Source: Plantibacter flavus (GTDB taxonomy: Bacteria; Actinomycetota; Actinomycetes; Actinomycetales; Microbacteriaceae). Taken from it: 64,000 nt of DNA. The notes below the pieces were generated by a model, which searched no databases, had not been told where the DNA came from, and saw only the letters and a program-made list of their open reading frames with translations. Made by a program: the position numbers and the translations under genes. This document shows positions 52,301 to 60,869 of this stretch, one piece after another. The DNA is taken from assembly GCF_002024505.1 (NCBI RefSeq), contig NZ_CP019402.1:1364001-1428000 (forward strand). Reading direction: 5' to 3'. The first letter of the stretch is position 1. Each line of letters starts with the position of its first letter.

Positions 52301-53799
52301 TGGGAGCGCCCGTCGTGTTCGGCACCGGCCCGATCTCGGTCGACGACCTCGTGGCCGTGTCCCGTGACGACGCCATCGTCGTCCTCGACACCCCGGCGCT
52401 CGACCGCATCGGCGCCGGCCGGGCCATCATCGACCGGCAGACGACGCCGGTCGGAGTCGGCGCTCAGGGTTCTCGGCCCCATGGTCCACGGATCCCTGGG
52501 ACCGCCGGGGGACGAGCGGCTCCGCGCACCGCGACGCTCGACGTCTCGGCAGTGGAGGAGCGCGTCGTCCATGACCGCCGTGGCGGCATCGGACTGCCGC
52601 TCTCGGTGGACCGTGCTCGGGCGGTGGTCGCCGCCCGGCTCGCCGGCTGGACCCGTGGGGCATCCGGGATCCGCCTCGAGACCGCCGTGTTCGTCGCGGA
52701 ACTCCTCAACCGTGGGGTGACCCCGGTGATCCCGTCCATCGGCTCCCTCGGCGACGGCGACGAGACCCACCTGGCATCCGTCGCGACGCTCGTGATCGGA
52801 CAGGGGGAGGCGGTCCTCGCGGGCGAACGGCTCCCCGCGCAGGTCGCCCTGTCACGGGTCGGGCTCGCGCCGCTCGACCTCGCTGTGCACGAGGGGCTGG
52901 CGTTCGTCCACCACAACGCCTACTCCCTCGGCGTCGGCGCGCTCGCCCTCCACCGGCTCGGCGCGCTCAGTCGACTCGCGGACACCACGAGCGCACTCTC
53001 GTCCCGGGCGGCTGCGCGGCCCGGGCGCGGCGGGCGAGGACCGGCGTTCGACGCGACGGTCCTCGCGGGCACCCCGTCGGCCGGCACCCGGGCGAGTGGC
53101 GAGCGGATCTCCGAGTTGTTGGCGACGCCGGTCGGCCCGGAGGGTGCGCGCGGCGGAGGGGAACGAGACGGACTGCGGCTCCGGGCGACCCCACAGATCA
53201 ACGGTGCCCTCGCCGACGAGGTCACCGCGGCCGTCCAGCTCGTGGAAGCGACGCTCGGAACGGCCTCGGAGGATCCACTCGTCGACCAGGCGTCGGGTGT
53301 CCTGCGGACCGGCGGGTTGCTCCACGGCGCGCGGCTCGCCCGCGCCTTCGACGGGCTGCGCGCGGCCATCGCGCACACCGCCGCTGCGGCCGAGCGACGG
53401 CTCAGACGCATCGGCGGAGGCGGGGCCGACCACCGGGGGACCGGGCACGGGCTCGCACCGGGTCGGCTCGGTCAGTCGGCCGCGGACCTCGTCGCCGAAC
53501 TGCGCGTGCTCGCGACCCCGGTCGTCACCGCCGGCGTGCCGGATGAGGCCTCGGACGACCCGGCCTCCTTCGCCGGGACCTCGCTGCGACTGCTGGAACG
53601 CTCGACCGCCCTCTTCGCGGACGTGCTGGCGGTCGAGGCGATCGTCGCGGCGGACGCGCTCGGCCCGGGCGAGCACGACGAGTGGGCGGTCGGGTTCTCC
53701 GTCGCCCATGCCGGCCTCCGGTCGGCGATCAAGCAGGAGCTGCACGGTCAGCAGCTCGTCACGGCGGCCCTCGCCGCGTTGGGCGTCGACCGATCCTGA
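52300..53799 (+). CDS. HAL/PAL-family protein lacking the MIO triad
   Basis: A 499-residue protein of the histidine/phenylalanine ammonia-lyase family. The region RARAVVAARLAGWTRGASGIRLETAVFVAELLNRGVTPVIPSIGSLGDGDETHLASVATLVIGQGEAVLAGERL clearly matches the HutH core around the active site. Canonical enzymes have the sequence GSVGASGDLAPLAH, whose Ala-Ser-Gly cyclises to the MIO electrophile. Here it is GSLGDGDETHLA, with no Ser, so the normal deamination chemistry cannot occur. The N-terminal part around VGVGAQGSRPHG also lacks the usual YGVNTGFG motif, and the C-terminal QQLVTAALAALG is retained. It is probably a non-lyase homologue. The ATG at 52300 overlaps a possible leader peptide; this start is uncertain. 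Confidence 0.8.
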   Translation: MGAPVVFGTGPISVDDLVAVSRDDAIVVLDTPALDRIGAGRAIIDRQTTPVGVGAQGSRPHGPRIPGTAGGRAAPRTATLDVSAVEERVVHDRRGGIGLPLSVDRARAVVAARLAGWTRGASGIRLETAVFVAELLNRGVTPVIPSIGSLGDGDETHLASVATLVIGQGEAVLAGERLPAQVALSRVGLAPLDLAVHEGLAFVHHNAYSLGVGALALHRLGALSRLADTTSALSSRAAARPGRGGRGPAFDATVLAGTPSAGTRASGERISELLATPVGPEGARGGGERDGLRLRATPQINGALADEVTAAVQLVEATLGTASEDPLVDQASGVLRTGGLLHGARLARAFDGLRAAIAHTAAAAERRLRRIGGGGADHRGTGHGLAPGRLGQSAADLVAELRVLATPVVTAGVPDEASDDPASFAGTSLRLLERSTALFADVLAVEAIVAADALGPGEHDEWAVGFSVAHAGLRSAIKQELHGQQLVTAALAALGVDRS

Positions 53800-53860
53800 G
53801 CGACGGCGGCCGGCGGGTGACGGTGCGCGGGCGCACCCACGTCGTCGCATGCCATGTATT

Positions 53861-53908
53861 TCGACACGTGTCGAGGGGGTGGGCGATGTCGGTGCCCTCC
53901 GGTAGGTT
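53861..53908 (+). promoter_or_regulatory. Palindrome and promoter upstream of the osmoprotectant operon
   Basis: TCGACACGTGTCGA (53861-53874) is a perfect 14-bp palindrome. A plausible -10, TAGGTT, lies at 53903-53908, so the palindrome sits just above the -35 position, suiting a repressor or activator. The leader from there to the first gene is about 100 nt. Confidence 0.45.
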
Positions 53909-54016
53909 CGGACCACCGACCGAGAGACGTTCAGCGAGCCACCGACCGCGGCGGCGACGACCCTTGGAAGACGACCTGTCACGAACAGCCGTGCAGAGAA
54001 GAGGCATCGGTCCAGC

Positions 54017-54886
54017 ATGATCTCCTTCGAACACGTCTCCAAGCGCTTCGACGACGGCACCCTCGCGGTCGACGACTTCTCCCTCACGATCCCGTCGCGT
54101 TCCACCACGGTCTTCGTCGGGTCCTCAGGCTGTGGCAAGACCACGCTCCTGCGGATGATCAACCGCATGGTCGATCCGAGCGGGGGACGCATCGTCATCG
54201 ACGACGAGGTCGTCTCCGCCGTCGACCCCGTCCGTCTCCGTCGCCGCATCGGCTACGTCATGCAGAACTCCGGTCTCCTCCCGCACCGCACCGTGATCGA
54301 CAACGTGGCGACGGTGCCCATGCTCACCGGCGTCAACAAGAAGCAGGCCCGGGCGGACGCCCTCACCCTCCTCGACACCGTCGGACTCGATCGCGCGCTC
54401 GCCGACCGGTACCCGAGTCAGTTGTCCGGTGGCCAGCAGCAGCGCGTCGGCGTCGCACGAGGCCTTGCGATCGACCCGAACATCCTGCTGATGGACGAGC
54501 CGTTCGGTGCCGTCGACCCGCTCGTGCGTGCCGAGCTCCAGCGGGAGCTGCTCCGACTGCAGCGCGACATCGCGAAGACGATCGTGTTCGTCACCCACGA
54601 CATCGACGAGGCCTTCCTCCTCGGCGACCAGGTCGTCATCCTGCAGAAGGGCGGCCACATCGCCCAGGTCGGCACGCCGGCCGAGATCGTCGCCAACCCG
54701 GCCGACGACTTCGTCGCCCAGTTCATCGGCGCCGATCGCGGCCAGCGGACCCTACACGTCGAGCGCGTCGACGGACGCGACGTCGTCGTCGACGAGTCGG
54801 GCCGCCCCGCCGGTGTCCTCGGAGCCGGGCCCGGCGCAGGCGACCGCACCGGCCTGGACGTCCGGAAGGACGGCGCATCCACATGA
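54017..54886 (+). CDS. Osmoprotectant ABC transporter ATPase (OpuCA-like)
   Basis: A 289-residue ATPase of the QAT (quaternary amine) branch. Walker A is GSSGCGKTT near residue 37, the signature LSGGQQQRVGVARGLA near 136, Walker B LLMDEPFGAVDPLVR near 156, and the H loop VTHDIDEA. The start ISFEHVSKRFDDGTLAVDDFSLTIPS and the R-IGYVMQNSGLLPHRTV stretch are typical of glycine betaine/carnitine/choline importers. The C-terminal part is short, without a CBS pair, so ionic-strength sensing by CBS domains is not expected. It is the first gene of a four-gene operon and overlaps the next by 4 bp. Confidence 0.93.
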   Translation: MISFEHVSKRFDDGTLAVDDFSLTIPSRSTTVFVGSSGCGKTTLLRMINRMVDPSGGRIVIDDEVVSAVDPVRLRRRIGYVMQNSGLLPHRTVIDNVATVPMLTGVNKKQARADALTLLDTVGLDRALADRYPSQLSGGQQQRVGVARGLAIDPNILLMDEPFGAVDPLVRAELQRELLRLQRDIAKTIVFVTHDIDEAFLLGDQVVILQKGGHIAQVGTPAEIVANPADDFVAQFIGADRGQRTLHVERVDGRDVVVDESGRPAGVLGAGPGAGDRTGLDVRKDGAST

Positions 54887-55593
54887 GCTGGGTCATCGCG
54901 AACTGGGACATGATCTGGGACCTCACCCTCACCCATGTCCAGCTGAGCCTGCCCCCGATCATCCTGGGCTTCCTCATCTCCCTACCCCTCGGCTGGCTCG
55001 CACACCGGTACCGGTGGTCGCGAGGCGTGCTGCTCACGCTGAGCGGCATCCTCTACGCGATCCCGTCCCTGCCGCTCTTCGTCCTCATGCCGTCCCTCAT
55101 CGGCACGAAGATCCTCGATCCGGCGAACGTCGTGATCGCGCTCACCATCTACGCCGTGGCCCTGCTCGTCCGCACGGTCGCCGACGCGCTCGACGCCGTC
55201 GACGCCGGGGTCCGGCAGTCGGCCCAGGCCGTGGGGTTCTCCACCGGCCAGCGGTTCTGGCGGGTGGAGTTCCCACTGGCGGGTCCGCTCATGCTCGCCG
55301 GCGTCCGCGTGGTCTCCGCGAGCACCATCAGCCTGCTGAGCGTCGGCGCCCTCATCGGCGTGACGAACCTCGGCTACCTCTTCACCGACGGCTACAACCG
55401 GCAGTTCCCGATCGAGATCCTGACCGGCATCGTCGGGACGGTCGTGATCGCGATCGTGTTCGACGTCCTGCTGGTGCTTCTCGGCCGAATCCTCATGCCG
55501 TGGACGCGGATCAGCTCGAAGGGTGCGATCCGTCGTCGTCGCGCGGCCACCGAAGCCCGTGAGCTGGCGACCGCCGGGGGAGGAGCCGCATGA
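54883..55593 (+). CDS. Osmoprotectant ABC transporter permease (OpuCB-like)
   Basis: A 236-residue permease with five or six helices. HVQLSLPPIILGFLISLPLGWLAHRY, GILYAIPSLPLFVLMPSLIGTKILDP and the coupling loop DAGVRQSAQAVGFSTGQRFWRVEFPLAGPLMLAGVRV are characteristic of the BPD-type permeases of OpuB/OpuC systems. It overlaps the ATPase gene and the second permease gene by 4 bp each (ATGA), so stoichiometric synthesis is expected. The second permease of the system is encoded right after. Confidence 0.93.
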   Translation: MSWVIANWDMIWDLTLTHVQLSLPPIILGFLISLPLGWLAHRYRWSRGVLLTLSGILYAIPSLPLFVLMPSLIGTKILDPANVVIALTIYAVALLVRTVADALDAVDAGVRQSAQAVGFSTGQRFWRVEFPLAGPLMLAGVRVVSASTISLLSVGALIGVTNLGYLFTDGYNRQFPIEILTGIVGTVVIAIVFDVLLVLLGRILMPWTRISSKGAIRRRRAATEARELATAGGGAA

Positions 55594-56396
55594 TCAACTT
55601 CCTCGCCGCCTTCGCCTGGATCCTCGACCCCGCGCACTGGGAGGGCCCGGGCGGCATCCCCGTGCGGGTGCTCCAGCACCTGGCCGTGACCGGCCTCACC
55701 GTCCTCATCGCCTGCGTCATCGCGATCCCGCTCGGGCTCCTCATCGGGCACACCGGGAAGGGACGAGAGGTCGCGGTCGCGATCACCGGCGCGCTCCGGG
55801 CGCTGCCCACGCTCGGTCTGCTCTCGCTCCTCGCCCTCATCACCCTCGGGTGGGGCTTCTCCAGCACGAGTCTCGTCCCCGCGATCACGGCCCTCGTCGT
55901 GCTCGCCGTCCCGCCGGTCCTGGCCGGTGCGTACGGAGGGGTCGAGGCGATCGACCGCCAGACCATCGACGCCGCGCGTGCCGTCGGGATGAACGAGTGG
56001 CAGATCCTCGGCAAGGTGGAGATCCCGCTCGCGCTCCCGCTCATGATCGGTGGCGTGCGCTCGGCCGTCCTGCAGACGATCGCGACCGCGACCGTCGTCG
56101 CGTTCCTCACCAACGGCCCCGGTCTCGGTCGCTACATCCTCGACGGTCTGCCCGTACGGGACTACGCGCAGATGCTCGCCGGCTCGATCATCATCATCGT
56201 GCTCGCCCTCCTCCTCGAGGGCGTCTTCTCCCTGCTGCAGCGTGCCGTCGTGCCGCGCGGCGTCCAGGCGACCCACACACGGGTCGACGAGACCCGGGGT
56301 CACGCCACGAGCGGTGGCGACCGGTCCACCGCTCCAGACCCCGTCGTCGCAGAAGCGGAGGCGAACATGCAGACCGCGGCATACCGCAACGACTGA
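55590..56396 (+). CDS. Osmoprotectant ABC transporter permease (OpuCD-like)
   Basis: A 268-residue second permease, homologous to the first but distinct (LQHLAVTGLTVLIACVIAIPLGLLIGHTGKGREVAVAITGALRALPTLGLLSLLALI, then IDAARAVGMNEWQILGKVEIPLALPLMIGGVRSAVLQTIATATVVAFL). Two non-identical permeases form the membrane pore with the single ATPase. The C-terminal 45 residues are hydrophilic and probably disordered. The ATG overlaps the stop of the first permease gene; the binding protein gene follows after 89 bp. Confidence 0.93.
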   Translation: MINFLAAFAWILDPAHWEGPGGIPVRVLQHLAVTGLTVLIACVIAIPLGLLIGHTGKGREVAVAITGALRALPTLGLLSLLALITLGWGFSSTSLVPAITALVVLAVPPVLAGAYGGVEAIDRQTIDAARAVGMNEWQILGKVEIPLALPLMIGGVRSAVLQTIATATVVAFLTNGPGLGRYILDGLPVRDYAQMLAGSIIIIVLALLLEGVFSLLQRAVVPRGVQATHTRVDETRGHATSGGDRSTAPDPVVAEAEANMQTAAYRND

Positions 56397-56485
56397 AGCG
56401 ACCCACCACCCCGGGTGACAGCACCGCCCGGCTCCCAGACCCACAACGGCACCACCGTTCTCGCCCATCACAGATAGGAAACACC

Positions 56486-57421
56486 ATGTTCACAGTTCGA
56501 CAGGGTCGACGCCTCGCCGTCGGCATCGCCGCGACCGCGGTCGCGGCACTCGCACTCAGCGCCTGCTCCGCAGGCGACCCGACCGCCGGGGAGACCGCGG
56601 CATCCGACACGATCACGGTCGGCTCCGCCGGATTCCCCGAGTCGGAGATCATCGCGCAGATCTACATCCAGGCGCTCGAGGCCAACGACATCAAGACGGC
56701 CGAGTCCCTGAACATCGGCGCTCGCGACGTCTACATCGCAGCGCTCGAAGACGGCTCGATCGACCTCGTCCCCGACTACAGCGGCAACCTGCTGCAGTTC
56801 TTCGACGACTCCGCCACGGCCACCTCGAGCGACGAGGTCTACTCCGCCCTGCAGGAGGCCACGCCCAAGGGCTACGAGGTCCTCGACCAGTCCAAGGCGG
56901 AGGACAAGGACTCCTACAACGTCACGAAGGAGTTCAGCGAGGCGAACAACGTCACGAGCCTCGCCGACCTCGCGGCCCTCACCATCCCGCTCGCCATCGG
57001 CGGCGCACCCGAGTTGGCTGAGCGCCCGTACGGCCCGAAGGGCCTGACGGAGGTGTACGGCGTCCCCGCCGACAAGCTCACCTTCGTCCCGATCAGCGAC
57101 GGCGGCGGCGCCCAGACCACCGCGGCCCTGCTCGACGGTACGGTCCAGCTCGCCGACATCTACACCACGACCCCGTCGATCACCGAGAACGACTTCGTCA
57201 CGCTCGAGGACCCGGAGAACCTGATCCTCCCGCAGAACGTCCTGCCGCTGATCAACTCGGCCAAGGCCAGCGACAAGGTCAAGGAGGTCTTGAACGCCGT
57301 GTCGGCGGAGCTGACCACAGAAGACCTCATCGAGCTCAACGCCCGCAACCAGGGCGACGAGAAGGCAGCTCCGAAGACCCTCGCGGCCGACTGGCTGAAG
57401 GACAAGAAGCTCTTCGACTGA
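56486..57421 (+). CDS. Glycine betaine/choline-binding lipoprotein (OpuCC/ProX-like)
   Basis: A 311-residue substrate-binding lipoprotein. The signal AVGIAATAVAALALSACSAG ends in a lipobox LSAC with Cys near residue 27. The mature domain has the OpuAC fold (ITVGSAGFPESEIIAQIYIQALEAN, then the hinge DLVPDYSGNLLQFF and GGGAQTTAALLDGTVQLADIYTTTPSI). The family binds quaternary amines such as glycine betaine, choline or carnitine in an aromatic cage. The ATG at 56486 has ATAGGAAA upstream. It is the last gene of the operon, which imports osmoprotectants during salt or drought stress. Confidence 0.93.
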   Translation: MFTVRQGRRLAVGIAATAVAALALSACSAGDPTAGETAASDTITVGSAGFPESEIIAQIYIQALEANDIKTAESLNIGARDVYIAALEDGSIDLVPDYSGNLLQFFDDSATATSSDEVYSALQEATPKGYEVLDQSKAEDKDSYNVTKEFSEANNVTSLADLAALTIPLAIGGAPELAERPYGPKGLTEVYGVPADKLTFVPISDGGGAQTTAALLDGTVQLADIYTTTPSITENDFVTLEDPENLILPQNVLPLINSAKASDKVKEVLNAVSAELTTEDLIELNARNQGDEKAAPKTLAADWLKDKKLFD

Positions 57422-57436
57422 GCAGCAGCCACACGT

Positions 57437-57472
57437 CGATGGCGTCGTCCGGTTCTCCGGGCGGCGCCATCG
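57437..57472 (+). terminator. Terminator of the osmoprotectant operon
   Basis: CGATGGCG (57437-57444) pairs with CGCCATCG (57465-57472), extended inward by a partly wobble-paired stem, 15 bp after the stop of the binding-protein gene. Confidence 0.65.
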
Positions 57473-57553
57473 CGCTGTTCGCGGGGAGCGCATCCGGCTG
57501 CAGCCGGATGTCCAGGGGGTTTCCGACACCTGAGGAGTTGGTAGCGTCTGGGT

Positions 57554-58333
57554 ATGAGTTCCGAGACCCCCGCAGAGTTCATCGCGTCCTGGACCGCCTG
57601 GCACACCGCTCGCGAGCGTTCCGTCCGAGCACCCCACGGTATCGCCGCCCTCCGGTTCACCCACTGGCTGACCGAGGAGGCGACCGCCCTCGAGGGCGCG
57701 CCGGGCACCTGGCGTGCGGACGCGACCGGCATCGTCGGTGAGCGGCTCACGGGGACCGGACTGACCACGCCGAGTGGCGCCCAGATCATGACCGACCGCG
57801 TCGAGCTGGTCCACGGCGACGAACTGCACTTCGGCGACGCGCTGCTCCGAGGCATGGAGCGGGACGGCGTCTACGCCCTCCGCGTGCTCGATCCGGAGGC
57901 GCCGACGCGGACCTCGCTCGACGGCATCAGCGCCTTCGCCCCCGACGTCGCCTGGATCCGGCCGGCGCGGTTCGTGCCGTCCCCGGACGTCACGGTCGAG
58001 ACCGAGTCGATCGACGGCCACGTCACGACCGAGACACCGGTCGGCCGGGTCGAGTTCGAGCTCGGTGATGAAGCGGTGACGCTGACGGTCACCGGCGGCC
58101 CGAACGGACTCTGGGCGGTGTTCTCCGACGGCACGAGTGGCGACGAGAGCTACCGGTTCCGTTTCATCAGCATGCCGGCCCCGACCTCGGACGGCCACGT
58201 CCTCGTCGACTTCAACCGCGCGTACCTGCCGCCGTGCGCGTTCAGCGACCACTACGTGTGCCCGCTGCCGGCGCCGAACAACCGGCTCCGTACGCGGATC
58301 ACGGCGGGCGAGCGACTGCCGCTCGGCCAGTAG
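57554..58333 (+). CDS. DUF1684 domain protein
   Basis: A 259-residue cytoplasmic protein of the DUF1684 family. Typical stretches are FIASWTAWHTARERSVRAPHGIAALRFTHWL at the start, and VLVDFNRAYLPPCAFSDHYVCPLPAPNNRLRTRITAGERLP at the end, with the conserved Asn-Pro/Cys pattern. The biochemical role is unknown. TAGCGT (57542-57547) lies 6 nt before the ATG and there is no Shine-Dalgarno, so the mRNA is probably leaderless. It is followed by the DUF255 gene after 21 bp, probably in one transcript. Confidence 0.9.
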   Translation: MSSETPAEFIASWTAWHTARERSVRAPHGIAALRFTHWLTEEATALEGAPGTWRADATGIVGERLTGTGLTTPSGAQIMTDRVELVHGDELHFGDALLRGMERDGVYALRVLDPEAPTRTSLDGISAFAPDVAWIRPARFVPSPDVTVETESIDGHVTTETPVGRVEFELGDEAVTLTVTGGPNGLWAVFSDGTSGDESYRFRFISMPAPTSDGHVLVDFNRAYLPPCAFSDHYVCPLPAPNNRLRTRITAGERLPLGQ

Positions 58334-58354
58334 GTCCCGGGCCACGGACCCCGC

Positions 58355-60301
58355 ATGACCAACCGGCTCGCCGAGGCGATGAGCCCGTACCTCCGATCGC
58401 ACGCCGAGCAGCCGGTCGACTGGTACCCGTGGGGGCCTGAGGCCTTCGCCGAAGCGGCCCGCCGCGACGTCCCCCTGCTCGTGTCGATCGGCTACTCGAC
58501 GTGTCACTGGTGTCACGTCATGGCACGCGAGTCGTTCTCGGACGAGCACATCGCCGAGCTCCTCCGACGCGACTTCGTGGCGGTGAAGGTCGACCGCGAG
58601 GAGCACCCCGACGTCGACGCCAGTTATCTCGCCGCCGCCGGCGCGTTCACCCGTGACCTCGGTTGGCCGCTGAACGTGTTCGTGACGCCGCGCGGACACG
58701 TCTTCCACGCGGGGACCTACTCGCCACCGGTGCCGCTCCGAGGGCATCCCTCGTTCCCGCAGGTGCTCGAGGCGGTTCGCGTCGCGTGGACCGAGCGACG
58801 GGAGCAGGTCGTCGCGAGCGCCGACGGACTCGCGCGGGCGATCGCCGAGACGATGTCGTCCACGGATGACGCGCCGCTGCCGGAGACCGGCGAGCTCGAT
58901 GCGGCGGTCGAGGCGGTCGAGGCGCTCGAGGACCGGGAGCTCGGCGGCTTCGGCACGGCTCCGAAGTTCCCGATGGCCCCGCTGTTCGACTTCCTGCTCA
59001 CGCCGCGCGAGGGGGACGCCGCTCGCCGCGGTGTCGACCTCGCGCAACGGACCCTCAGGACGATGGGGGCATCGGCGCTCCGTGACCCGGTCGAAGGCGG
59101 GTTCTTCCGGTACGCGGTCAACCGGGACTGGAGCGAGCCGCACTACGAACGCATGCTGACGGACAATGCGCTCCTCCTCACCGCCTACACGCGGGCCTGG
59201 GCCGAGCGCCCGAGCTCGTGGGCGGCCGGTGTCGCCGCCGGGATCGCCGAGTTCCTCATCGGCACGCTGCAGCAGCCGAGCGGCGGCTTCGGGTCGGCGC
59301 AGGACTCCGAGAGCATCGTCGACGGCGTCGGATCGGAGGGTGGCTACTACCGACGTGATGCGGACGGCCGGGCGACGCTGACCCCGCCGGCCGTGGACCG
59401 CAAGGTGCTCACCGGCTGGAACGGGCTCGCGATCGGCGCGCTGGCGGAGGCCTCGACGGTCTTCGACCGTCCCGAGTGGCTCGAATCGGCGAGGTGGGCG
59501 GCGGACGCGGTGGTCGAGAACCACCTCGGCTCGGATGGCACGCTCGCCCGGGCCTCGCTCGATGAACGGCGGTCGGATGCGTCGGCGACCCTCGAGGACT
59601 ACGGGATGCTCGCGGAGGGGCTCCTGCGCCTCGGCCTCGCGACGGGCGAGGTCCGCTACGCGGAGGTCGCCCGCGACCTCGTCGACCGGTGCTTGTCAGA
59701 CGAGACCGTGACCGACGAGACCCTGCCCGACGACACCGTGACCGACGCCCCCTCCGCCACGGTGGCCGGCTTCATCCTGCCTGGTGGTGGCGACCCGGTG
59801 CTGTCGGCCCAGGGCATGCGGATCGACGGCGACCCGTCGGAGGGCGCGTATCCCTCGGGCATCTCGTCGCTCGGACGCGCGTCGCTGCTGCTGTTCCAGC
59901 TGACGGCTGACGGCCGGTTCCGGGACGCCGCCGAGGGCGCGGTCCGGTTCGCCGCGTCGGCTGCGCTGTCGGCACCGACCGCGTTCGGCGCGAGTCTGGC
60001 CCTGGCGGCATCGCTCGCCGGTCCGGCGTCGCAACTCATCGTCGTCGGGCCGGATCGGGTGGACCCGGACGAGGACGAGGATCGCGCGACGGCGGATCGG
60101 GCGATGCGCGACGCGGTCAGGACGCGCCGGGACGACGTCGTGGCGGTGGTCTCCGAGCGGCAGGCGGCGGCTTGGGCGGCGAGCGGGTTCGACGTCTTCG
60201 CCGAACGGACGAGTCGCGACGGCCGGTTGACCGCCTACCAGTGCCGGGACTTCGTCTGCCGTCTCCCCGTGACGGATGCGGCGCAGCTCGACGCCCGCTG
60301 A
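58355..60301 (+). CDS. Thioredoxin-like DUF255 protein (YyaL/SSP411 family)
   Basis: A 648-residue protein. The N-terminal DUF255 domain is a thioredoxin fold with the family motif [14 protein letters not shown] near residue 50, and [29 protein letters not shown] at the start. The rest is an (alpha/alpha)6 barrel like that of N-acylglucosamine epimerases and glycosidases ([55 protein letters not shown]). Bacterial and human members have an unclear function, perhaps redox-linked sugar chemistry. It is shorter than some members near the C-terminus but complete. It follows the DUF1684 gene and is convergent with a rhodanese-like gene. Confidence 0.92.
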   Translation: MTNRLAEAMSPYLRSHAEQPVDWYPWGPEAFAEAARRDVPLLVSIGYSTCHWCHVMARESFSDEHIAELLRRDFVAVKVDREEHPDVDASYLAAAGAFTRDLGWPLNVFVTPRGHVFHAGTYSPPVPLRGHPSFPQVLEAVRVAWTERREQVVASADGLARAIAETMSSTDDAPLPETGELDAAVEAVEALEDRELGGFGTAPKFPMAPLFDFLLTPREGDAARRGVDLAQRTLRTMGASALRDPVEGGFFRYAVNRDWSEPHYERMLTDNALLLTAYTRAWAERPSSWAAGVAAGIAEFLIGTLQQPSGGFGSAQDSESIVDGVGSEGGYYRRDADGRATLTPPAVDRKVLTGWNGLAIGALAEASTVFDRPEWLESARWAADAVVENHLGSDGTLARASLDERRSDASATLEDYGMLAEGLLRLGLATGEVRYAEVARDLVDRCLSDETVTDETLPDDTVTDAPSATVAGFILPGGGDPVLSAQGMRIDGDPSEGAYPSGISSLGRASLLLFQLTADGRFRDAAEGAVRFAASAALSAPTAFGASLALAASLAGPASQLIVVGPDRVDPDEDEDRATADRAMRDAVRTRRDDVVAVVSERQAAAWAASGFDVFAERTSRDGRLTAYQCRDFVCRLPVTDAAQLDAR

Positions 60302-60335
60302 TCCAGCGCACCCGTCGACCCGACACGCGGATGGG

Positions 60336-60797
60336 TCAGGCTCCGAACGAGCCGTCCGGACGGCCGAACCGCAGCTCGCGTGCTTCGGAGCGCCAGCGCC
60401 CGAGTCCACCGTCGAGGAGCGCGACGCGCTCGTACCCGGCTCCGGTCAGCGCCGCCCGCAGGCGCTCGGCGGAGCGCCCGTCCATCTGGTCGTACAGGAC
60501 GAGCGTGTGCTGCTCCGTGACGCCGATGGCGGCCGCACCGCGTCGGACCTCGTCCGCTGAGGACGCTCCGAGCCCCCGGCCTGTATCCAGCAGCTCGACG
60601 AACACGGCGCCGGGTACGTGCCCGTCGAAGAGGTACAGGTCGTAGCCGCTCACCAGTCGCACCGGGCCGCCGTCCAGCGCAGGCAGCTCGACGACACTCG
60701 CATCGAGGACGATGAGGCTCTCGCTGCCGAGATGGTCCGCGAGCCACTGGGTGGAGACGAGCGGGTCCACCAGGAACGGCGCGTGCGTGGAGGTCAT
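60336..60797 (-). CDS. Single rhodanese-like domain without catalytic Cys
   Basis: A 153-residue protein matching one rhodanese domain. The start LVDPLVSTQWLADHLGSESLIVLDASV and the end VALLDGGLGRW resemble the N-terminal, non-catalytic domain of two-domain sulfurtransferases. In the active loop, where catalytic rhodaneses have VxYCxxGxRS, it reads VLYDQMDGRS, with Asp for Cys, so sulfur transfer is not expected. The partner catalytic domain is missing. TACGGT (60809-60804) lies 6 nt before the ATG at 60797, so the mRNA is probably leaderless. It reads in the same direction as the L-serine dehydratase gene, 72 bp after that gene ends. Confidence 0.78.
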   Translation of the reverse strand: MTSTHAPFLVDPLVSTQWLADHLGSESLIVLDASVVELPALDGGPVRLVSGYDLYLFDGHVPGAVFVELLDTGRGLGASSADEVRRGAAAIGVTEQHTLVLYDQMDGRSAERLRAALTGAGYERVALLDGGLGRWRSEARELRFGRPDGSFGA

Positions 60798-60869
60798 GCG
60801 CCCACCGTAGGAGGCCGCGGCCCGGATGACCACGGTGGTCGGCAACACGCGGTCACACGACGCCGGCGT

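Noticed and set aside
56468..59524. Open frame of more than 1000 codons on the minus strand
   Set aside because: It runs opposite to the well-identified binding-protein, DUF1684 and DUF255 genes, is Arg/Gly/Glu-rich and matches no family. Long antisense frames are common at this GC content.
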